Origin: Gammaproteobacteria bacterium
GTDB taxonomy: Bacteria; Pseudomonadota; Gammaproteobacteria; GRL18
NCBI GenBank assembly: GCA_030632625.1
Contig: DAOVUK010000164.1
Coordinates: 1-6,975, forward strand
Direction of reading: 5' to 3'
DNA length: 6,975 nucleotides
The stretch's first letter is position 1. Each line of letters starts with the position of its first letter. Under the pieces are notes generated by a model that was not told the origin of the DNA, did not search any database, and saw nothing but the letters and a program-made list of their open reading frames with translations. The translations under genes and the position numbers were made by a program. This document shows positions 1-5,024 of the stretch, in pieces.

Positions 1-49
1 GAAGAGTAATTAGCCATTTTTTCATCAAAATTGTTTTTATAGCCGTCAT
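1..49 (-). CDS. tssM: TssM (IcmF-like) inner-membrane protein, N-terminal fragment
   Basis: Only the first 16 codons lie in the window; the gene runs off the left edge. The ATG at 49-47 overlaps the tssL TGA stop (48-46) as ATGA, and a GGAGA ribosome-binding site lies 5 nt upstream inside tssL. The visible protein reads MTAIKTILMKKWLITL, matching the basic, aromatic residue pair followed by a hydrophobic stretch that opens TssM proteins before their first membrane helix. TssM is the large inner-membrane subunit that spans the periplasm and contacts TssJ and TssL. The position directly after tssL is the usual tssJ-K-L-M order. A second in-frame ATG at 25-23 is possible but lacks an equally clear ribosome-binding site. 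The assignment rests on 16 residues plus gene order. Confidence 0.75.
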   Translation of the reverse strand, partial: MTAIKTILMKKWLITL

Positions 50-1203
50 ACAGCTCTCCAAAATATGTGCAATCTTAAACTGAGTGATTGGCTGACAAAG
101 GTATTGTGATTGCTAACTTTAGTTGAACTTGTATCAGATGACTGTGTTGTTTTTTGGGGTGTTCTTTGAGGTGGCCTGACTAATCGCTCAGTGTTTGAGT
201 CCTCTTTGCCCGAAAAATCTTCAGTTCGCTGCAGTAAGGAGTCGGCTTTCTCAGTCTGCAGGGTATCAGGACCCAGCTTTATTATTTCATTTATGACGGG
301 TGTGGAAGATTGATCCAGCATATAAGTAAAACTTGAAAACATAGCCAGTAAAATAACACCTGACAAAGCACCCACCACCCATAATGGTACATAGCGTATT
401 AATGCACCACGGCGATCAGAAACACCCCGCCAGCGACTGGAAAGTTCTTTGTTAAAATCCTGTCGCAGACTGCGTAACTGCCGGTAAAGATCTTCTCTTA
501 ATTGTTCAACTTGTTCATGACCATTATCTATAACCCGATATTTACCCTGAAATCCAAGGCTGATACAAATATACATCAATTCCAGAATATCAAGATTTTT
601 AAGCGGTTCTTTTAGAAGTCGTTCAAGCAGTAAATAAAATTTTTCGCCGCCCCAGGTTTCTCCATGAAAAAGACTCAGAAGACTTTGCTGACTCCAGTCA
701 CCTTCCTGTCCCCATGGCGTACTGGCAACAATTTCATCTAATGCGGTACAGATAACATAACGAGCCTGAAGAATTTTATCATTCGCTATGCCGGCACGCG
801 CCGCATTGATCTCATAGTGTTTGATCTCGTCCTGTAATTTATATTTAAGCTGCGAGACATCATTATGCATGACAGAATGAGATAATTTGATCATAAGTGA
901 CAATAATGTTGAAGCACAGTGGACTAGTTCATTCAAACCGTTATGCGCTAAAATCTCACGTTGATATTGATCAGAATTTTCCGCAACTGCCATTGAACGA
1001 TAATCAGCCATAACATTTCTGGATGAGTTGGCATGAATTGTTTTCATAACAGGCTTATCTGTCGATGCCTGAGATGAGTCCGAACGGTTATTCCTGAAGT
1101 TTATTTGAGTTTTGTCATTTGAAATTGGCTGTCGTTTTCCACCCGGTCTGGGTCTAATCACGGTATTATCGTTTGGAAAACGAATAACAGTTTTATCATC
1201 CAT
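46..1203 (-). CDS. tssL: TssL (DotU family) T6SS inner-membrane protein
   Basis: 385 residues. TssL is a C-tail-anchored inner-membrane subunit of the TssJLM complex; its cytoplasmic domain contacts TssM, TssK and, in some species, Fha. Residues about 84-255 form the DotU domain, with the family signature ALDEIVASTPWGQ (154-166), followed by W170, LLSLFHGETWGGEKF (175-189) and LGFQGKYR (216-223). One membrane segment lies at about 272-295 (WVVGALSGVILLAMF). The Ser/Thr/Gln-rich periplasmic tail (296-385) has no OmpA-like peptidoglycan-binding domain, unlike extended TssLs. The N-terminal extension (1-80) repeats a D-x-T-[VQ]-I motif three times around T5, T14 and T32. The ATG at 1203 is preceded by a weak GGAA 10 nt upstream, and an in-frame stop at 1224-1222 limits the start. 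A 166-bp gap holding a mobile-type repeat separates it from tssK; it overlaps tssM by 4 bp. Confidence 0.93.
   Translation of the reverse strand: MDDKTVIRFPNDNTVIRPRPGGKRQPISNDKTQINFRNNRSDSSQASTDKPVMKTIHANSSRNVMADYRSMAVAENSDQYQREILAHNGLNELVHCASTLLSLMIKLSHSVMHNDVSQLKYKLQDEIKHYEINAARAGIANDKILQARYVICTALDEIVASTPWGQEGDWSQQSLLSLFHGETWGGEKFYLLLERLLKEPLKNLDILELMYICISLGFQGKYRVIDNGHEQVEQLREDLYRQLRSLRQDFNKELSSRWRGVSDRRGALIRYVPLWVVGALSGVILLAMFSSFTYMLDQSSTPVINEIIKLGPDTLQTEKADSLLQRTEDFSGKEDSNTERLVRPPQRTPQKTTQSSDTSSTKVSNHNTFVSQSLSLRLHIFWRAV
55..59 (-). promoter_or_regulatory. Ribosome-binding site of tssM within the tssL 3' end
   Basis: GGAGA on the minus strand, 5 nt before the ATG at 49. It supports the ATGA overlap start of tssM and suggests translational coupling between tssL and tssM. 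Confidence 0.6.
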
Positions 1204-1218
1204 AATAATTATTTTCCA

Positions 1219-1224
1219 TAGTTA
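1219..1224. repeat. Target-site direct repeat TAGTTA, left copy
   Basis: TAGTTA directly abuts the left terminal inverted repeat; the identical hexamer abuts the right one at 1356-1361. The true duplication could be only the TA. Confidence 0.55.
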
Positions 1225-1241
1225 GTGTTCATCCATAAATA

Positions 1242-1264
1242 AGGCGAATGAATTCGCCCCTACA
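1242..1264. repeat. 23-bp inner inverted repeat, left arm
   Basis: Exact reverse complement of 1307-1329. It contains the sub-palindrome GGCGAAT-GA-ATTCGCC, so each arm can also form its own small hairpin. It is much more GC-rich than the flanking sequence. Confidence 0.9.
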
Positions 1265-1306
1265 ATTACAAACATTATAAGTTGTTAATAATTATAGTAT
1301 CCTCTC

Positions 1307-1329
1307 TGTAGGGGCGAATTCATTCGCCT
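1307..1329. repeat. 23-bp inner inverted repeat, right arm
   Basis: Exact reverse complement of 1242-1264. Just outside it, GTGTC (1334-1338) and GACAC (1351-1355) form a further short inverted repeat at the right end of the element. Confidence 0.9.
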
Positions 1330-1355
1330 GAAAGTGTCAATTTACGGATGGACAC

Positions 1356-1361
1356 TAGTTA
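1356..1361. repeat. Target-site direct repeat TAGTTA, right copy
   Basis: Second copy of the hexamer that borders the MITE-like element; it lies 8 bp from the tssK stop codon. Confidence 0.55.
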
Positions 1362-1369
1362 AATATTAT

Positions 1370-2704
1370 TTATTCTTTGATTGCCCAGAATTCCATTTCT
1401 AAATCCGGGAAATTACCACCTACATGTAATGCAAAACCACCTGAATCAGCCAGTTGTGTCCATGTCTCAGATTGGCAATCTAATTGAAAATAAGTGAAGC
1501 CGGAATGATATGGGATTTGACGTGGTGCAATGGGTAACACATTAAGCTTAACACCAGGCAATTGTAAGTTAACTAAATCACGTATGTGTTCAACCGGACC
1601 AATTTTGATCTGAGTTGGAAAACTATTTCTTATTACTTCACTGGCTACACTTGCTTTAACGGCGATGATAAAATGTGCTGTCTTAAGAAGATTCTTATCA
1701 TTGATTGTCGCCACACTGATACCATAATTTCTATCCTGAAGTGGTATCTGAATCGCATTTTGTTCAAGAACCATACTGAGAGATTGACGGATTCCAGACA
1801 TAATTTTTGTATAACAATCCGTCAGATTTTCATGTTCATAAAGCACAGAAAATTCTGCTCGTCTGGAAGCGATGGTGAAGGTTGAAAGCTCACCATAAAG
1901 TGTCGTTAAATATTGAAATAAGTCTTCAGGATGTAATATTTCTTTATTAAGCAGGTGTCTGAACAAAGCTTCATTTTTATTCACTAGCTGTAATAATAAA
2001 AAATCAGTAATATCTGAGGTACCTCCCTTTCCAGAAGCAGTAATACGCCCTGCAACTGATTCAGATCGGTGAGATAACAGACTAATAACTTCTTTATGAT
2101 AATTATTAATATTGACAGATGCAGAGCAATTTAAAGTGGCTGGAATAAAATCATCATCAAGAATAATACTTTTATCTGCTCTTGATTCAATAATTCGACA
2201 CAGGCTTAAAGCAATAAATTCACCCTTTAATTCATTTCCGGTTTGCACTTTGAACTGGAGACTACCTAAATCAACACGGGCGACTGAGTCGTTACCCACA
2301 TTATTATCACGCACATCATGTTCTTCAACAAGGAAACGTATATTGTTGCTATCACTGGAAGATTTTTTTTTGGCTTCTGGTGTGCCTTCAGATACCACTG
2401 GAAGAACAAGATAAACCACTTCATCTTTTATTTGCTCTGAAATATCCAGAATAAGGGGTAATTTATCAGTATTGTGCACAGAAAAAACAGTACCATCCGG
2501 CATAACACCTTCACATAGATTGATGACAATCTTGCCAAGCCCTAAATGCTGTTCATCAATTGAGAGTTTTTTTATTCCCCATGCATAGCTGTTATAGAAG
2601 CGCACCGATTTTTTAATTTGATCAGACAAATACCGATCATGTTGTTGAAAATGCTGAGGTCTCAAAAACATACCTTCAGACCAAATGACTTTTCTATTAA
2701 ACAT
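1370..2704 (-). CDS. tssK: TssK T6SS baseplate adaptor
   Basis: 444 residues, the usual length for TssK. TssK trimers sit at the cytoplasmic face and link the phage-like baseplate (TssEFG) to the TssJLM membrane complex. The N-terminus MFNRKVIWSEGMFLRPQHFQ (1-20) is the family hallmark, with W8, G11 and the PQHFQQ motif. The C-terminal domain also fits: APRQIPYHSGFTYFQLD (393-409) and the terminal GGNFPDLEMEFWAIKE (429-444) match the conserved end that contacts the membrane complex in studied homologues. The ATG at 2704 has a strong GGAAG ribosome-binding site 7 nt upstream. It follows tssJ by 27 bp, consistent with one transcript. The stop (1372-1370) lies only 8 bp from the TAGTTA copy bordering the element, so the insertion missed the coding region. 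Confidence 0.97.
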   Translation of the reverse strand: MFNRKVIWSEGMFLRPQHFQQHDRYLSDQIKKSVRFYNSYAWGIKKLSIDEQHLGLGKIVINLCEGVMPDGTVFSVHNTDKLPLILDISEQIKDEVVYLVLPVVSEGTPEAKKKSSSDSNNIRFLVEEHDVRDNNVGNDSVARVDLGSLQFKVQTGNELKGEFIALSLCRIIESRADKSIILDDDFIPATLNCSASVNINNYHKEVISLLSHRSESVAGRITASGKGGTSDITDFLLLQLVNKNEALFRHLLNKEILHPEDLFQYLTTLYGELSTFTIASRRAEFSVLYEHENLTDCYTKIMSGIRQSLSMVLEQNAIQIPLQDRNYGISVATINDKNLLKTAHFIIAVKASVASEVIRNSFPTQIKIGPVEHIRDLVNLQLPGVKLNVLPIAPRQIPYHSGFTYFQLDCQSETWTQLADSGGFALHVGGNFPDLEMEFWAIKE

Positions 2705-2731
2705 ATTATATCTTCCTTATTAAAATCATGT

Positions 2732-3250
2732 TCAATCAGGCTGGTTTAACAAAACACTATTAGCGGTTAATGTGATTGATAAATAGTTATGTTCGCCTCT
2801 TTCCAATGGTAAAACCAGACGCCATTTTGACTGTTCAATATCCTGATAAGCAACCATGATGCCAATAAAATTCGCTCTTTCATTAAACTCCAGTAAGGCT
2901 TCAAACTTTTCATCCGGCTGGAAATTCTTTTCTTCTCTTCTAATAAAATCAGAACCCAGTATCTGCTGATCATTCCGGTAAAGGGCAACAAAATCTGAAT
3001 TTTCAAAAATCGCTGGTGAAACTAATGAATATAAGCGAACAACAACAGGTGATGGACGTCCATTTTGATCGGGATTAAGGTCATGGCTGGAATGAATATT
3101 TAAATCCAGTTTAGTTTTGGTTGATAATAGATTTTTAGGATCTAAAGCTTCACGCAATACGCTGCTTGTTGTACATGAGACAAGCAGCACAGCAATCAGG
3201 ATAAAAAGACAACTGAAGACGAGTTTATTGATATTTTTTGCTGGTGACAT
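2732..3250 (-). CDS. tssJ: TssJ (SciN family) T6SS outer-membrane lipoprotein
   Basis: 172 residues. TssJ is the outer-membrane lipoprotein of the TssJLM complex; it faces the periplasm and binds the C-terminal part of TssM. A lysine-containing n-region, a hydrophobic core (about 10-25) and the lipobox LVSC give lipidated Cys26, leaving about 147 mature residues. Thr27 at +2 is not Asp, as expected for outer-membrane sorting. The family signature LNPDQNGRPSPVVVRLY spans 58-74, followed by the conserved F82...DFVALY (86-91). The ATG at 3250 has AAGGA 6 nt upstream. It lies 55 bp after tagH and 27 bp before tssK, supporting a single operon. Confidence 0.95.
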   Translation of the reverse strand: MSPAKNINKLVFSCLFILIAVLLVSCTTSSVLREALDPKNLLSTKTKLDLNIHSSHDLNPDQNGRPSPVVVRLYSLVSPAIFENSDFVALYRNDQQILGSDFIRREEKNFQPDEKFEALLEFNERANFIGIMVAYQDIEQSKWRLVLPLERGEHNYLSITLTANSVLLNQPD

Positions 3251-3305
3251 AACAATTCCTTTTGTTATAGTTTTGTTATTTTGTTAGAAGGTTGGTATAA
3301 AAAAA

Positions 3306-4847
3306 TTATTTTCTGGCCTGACGAATGTTTTCAATCTGGCGCTCATAGGCTTTGCAAAACTCATTACCAAAAAGTGTATCAAACACATCATCCTGTTCAT
3401 CAATATCATTATATAAATCATTATAAGCATCCCAGTATCGAGACTTCTTACTGCCAGGAAGCAAAGCTTTTAATTTTGCCTGATCAACTTTGTGAGCAAT
3501 TTTTTCTGGTGACAATTGATCAAGCATATATTTTAGAGCTGATTTCATACCAGCCACTACACCCACCTGATGTTCCTGTAGTTCTGTGAATGATTGCTTA
3601 ACAGCCTGCTCAGCATCAAGGTAGCCTGATATTGGATTTAACAGCATGTAATGTACTAATTGTTCATAATTAATACAGAATTTAAGCGGGTTATTTTCCT
3701 GAGCTTTAATGGTTGTCATAGACAATCGAAACTCATTTTTCAGATGTGCACGGGAAATCATGGATTTCATGATTCCAGACATAGAATTCCTGCTTATGAG
3801 AGCAATCTTTTTTGTTAATTCAGGTAATTGTTCAGAATTTATATCAGCCGGATTAATGCCGAGAGTCTCAAATAATACATTGATTGCTTCCATATGTATG
3901 TTATTCGATGCAACTGTTTCTGCTGTTTTATTAGAACCAGAGTCTGCAGGGGTCAATGCTTGTTCTTTGCCTTTTGTATAAAGTGTCTCCCGGGACACTT
4001 CTCTATCTTCTGCACCTATAGATACAATGGCTGCATCATTTGTTGTCGCTTTATTTTCAATAAAATCCTGATTCAATGAATGTACATTAAAGTCTTTTTT
4101 AAAATCCTCAAAATTACCGACAATATTTTCCTGTGTATTTTCTCGATCAATAATTTTAGTAGGTATTTCCTGTTGTTTGGGTTGATTATGTAACCAGTTT
4201 TCAGGAATGGCATTAGGCAAGTCAAAGTATGACTGTGTTGATGGAACAGGATCGAGTACTGAGTTAACTGCAGCAGATTCAGCAAGTATATCCTGATCAG
4301 CAAGACGACCTGGAATTAAACTGTCGTTAAAACAACTAAGAGGATCCAGCGACTGATTTAAATTTTGCGACAGCTCATGTGGTAATATGGATACAGCGGA
4401 ATCATATGCTGCATTGCTGTTAATCGCCATTGCTGCAGAATGACCGGATAGAAGTTCGTGTTCATATTCGTGTTCATGTAAGAAGGCGTGTGAACTACTT
4501 GCTGAAAAGACGGCTTTAGACTGGGTGGCGATTAATGTTGCCTGTAATGAATACTGACCCAGTAAAAATATGTCACCATTAACAATAGTGTGACTCTGAT
4601 CGCCTAAAGCATGTTGATTTTTATTGACAAACAGACCATTGGTACTGGTATCCAGAATAAAAAACTGATTATTGTCAAAATAAATTGACGCATGCTGAGC
4701 GGAAATCAGACGTTCGGGATCATCTATAAGCCAGTCATTATTCTGCTTTCTGCCAATCGTACCGCCAGCCGCTTTGAAGATAAATTGAGATTGTTCCTCA
4801 GTCATCATATATCGCTGATGACTGATTATTTCAAGTAGTAAATTCAT
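3306..4847 (-). CDS. tagH: TagH/Fha, FHA-domain T6SS accessory protein
   Basis: 513 residues from the ATG at 4847. Fha proteins are cytoplasmic T6SS accessory factors; in Pseudomonas and Agrobacterium they act in a threonine-phosphorylation pathway that promotes assembly. An FHA domain spans about 3-105 with the phosphothreonine-pocket residues present: G32-R33, S49-x-x-H52 and T69-N70-G71. A long polar linker (about 110-320) includes HEHEYEHEL near 124-132. The T6SS-specific Fha C-terminal domain (321-513) includes RAHLKNEFR (366-374), ENNPLKF (384-390), GMKSALKYML (433-442) and FGNEFCKAYERQ (493-504). The start is chosen because GGAAG lies 6 nt upstream and MNLLLEIISHQ matches the family's opening strand. 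An in-frame TTG at 4901 would add 18 residues outside the FHA fold with no ribosome-binding site. It heads the tagH-tssJKLM run. Confidence 0.93.
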   Translation of the reverse strand: MNLLLEIISHQRYMMTEEQSQFIFKAAGGTIGRKQNNDWLIDDPERLISAQHASIYFDNNQFFILDTSTNGLFVNKNQHALGDQSHTIVNGDIFLLGQYSLQATLIATQSKAVFSASSSHAFLHEHEYEHELLSGHSAAMAINSNAAYDSAVSILPHELSQNLNQSLDPLSCFNDSLIPGRLADQDILAESAAVNSVLDPVPSTQSYFDLPNAIPENWLHNQPKQQEIPTKIIDRENTQENIVGNFEDFKKDFNVHSLNQDFIENKATTNDAAIVSIGAEDREVSRETLYTKGKEQALTPADSGSNKTAETVASNNIHMEAINVLFETLGINPADINSEQLPELTKKIALISRNSMSGIMKSMISRAHLKNEFRLSMTTIKAQENNPLKFCINYEQLVHYMLLNPISGYLDAEQAVKQSFTELQEHQVGVVAGMKSALKYMLDQLSPEKIAHKVDQAKLKALLPGSKKSRYWDAYNDLYNDIDEQDDVFDTLFGNEFCKAYERQIENIRQARK

Positions 4848-4853
4848 TATAAA

Positions 4854-4858
4854 CTTCC
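4854..4858 (-). promoter_or_regulatory. Ribosome-binding site that fixes the tagH start
   Basis: GGAAG on the minus strand, 6 nt before the ATG at 4847. It favours this start over the upstream in-frame TTG at 4901. Confidence 0.75.
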
Positions 4859-4898
4859 ATGTTACCGCACACAGCACTTGCCTGAAACACAACATGCG

Positions 4899-4919
4899 CA
4901 ATCAAGAGCATGCTGATTG
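4899..4919. repeat. Inverted repeat CAATCA...TGATTG upstream of tagH
   Basis: Six-base arms at 4899-4904 and 4914-4919, with the palindrome AGCATGCT (4907-4914) in the spacer overlapping the right arm by one base. It lies about 52 bp upstream of the tagH start and could be a protein-binding site; no family is recognised. Confidence 0.3.
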
Positions 4920-4935
4920 TCTTTGTTAAGATAAA

Positions 4936-4953
4936 TTAATTGTAAACAATTAA
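4936..4953. repeat. AT-rich palindrome in the tagH leader
   Basis: TTAATTG (4936-4942) and CAATTAA (4947-4953) are exact inverted copies around TAAA. It could be an operator or a weak hairpin; no T-run follows on the minus strand, so it is not a clear terminator for the regulator gene. Confidence 0.4.
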
Positions 4954-4993
4954 CATTCTAAAACATCATATCCATATGTTAAATTTCAAAATA

Positions 4994-5022
4994 ATTATAA
5001 CATTATTGAACAGATATTTTAA
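4994..5022 (-). promoter_or_regulatory. Possible sigma-70 promoter for the tagH-tssJKLM operon
   Basis: TATAAT on the minus strand at 4999-4994 is preceded by TG one base upstream, giving an extended -10 (TGTTATAAT). The -35 candidate TTAAAA (5022-5017) at 17-bp spacing is poor. It lies in the gap after the regulator and would leave a leader of about 140 nt before tagH. In DNA this AT-rich, a chance match is plausible. I see no GG-N10-GC sigma-54 promoter in this gap. Confidence 0.3.
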
Positions 5023-5024
5023 AC

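Larger units (their letters stand above)
1225..1355. mobile_element. MITE-like palindromic element between tssK and tssL
   Basis: A 131-bp non-coding element with terminal inverted repeats. The left end (1225-1240, GTGTTCATCCATAAAT) matches the complement of the right end (1355-1340, GTGTCCATCCGTAAAT) at 14 of 16 positions. Further in, a perfect 23-bp inverted repeat (1242-1264 against 1307-1329) flanks an AT-rich 42-bp centre. The right arm carries 9 extra bases between the outer and inner repeats. TAGTTA occurs immediately outside both ends and looks like a target duplication. No ORF of note lies inside, so movement would need a transposase elsewhere. The whole unit could fold as one long hairpin in the tssK-tssL mRNA. 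The family is not identified; if only the TA is the duplicated target, an IS630/Tc1-type transposase would fit. Confidence 0.8.

Noticed and set aside
1..60. A second open frame after tssL (GELYDGYKNNFDEKM) that could suggest a frameshifted TssL fusion
   Set aside because: It shows no similarity to an OmpA domain, whereas the overlapping frame has an ATGA start, a good ribosome-binding site and a TssM-like N-terminus.
1586..2414. Plus-strand open frames opposite tssK
   Set aside because: They lie entirely within the well-supported tssK gene, have no recognisable domains and no good ribosome-binding sites; they are antisense shadows.
3281..4079. Plus-strand open frames opposite tagH and its 3' end
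   Set aside because: The translations are Cys/His-rich and domain-free, as expected for the complement of an AT-rich coding gene; tagH explains the region.
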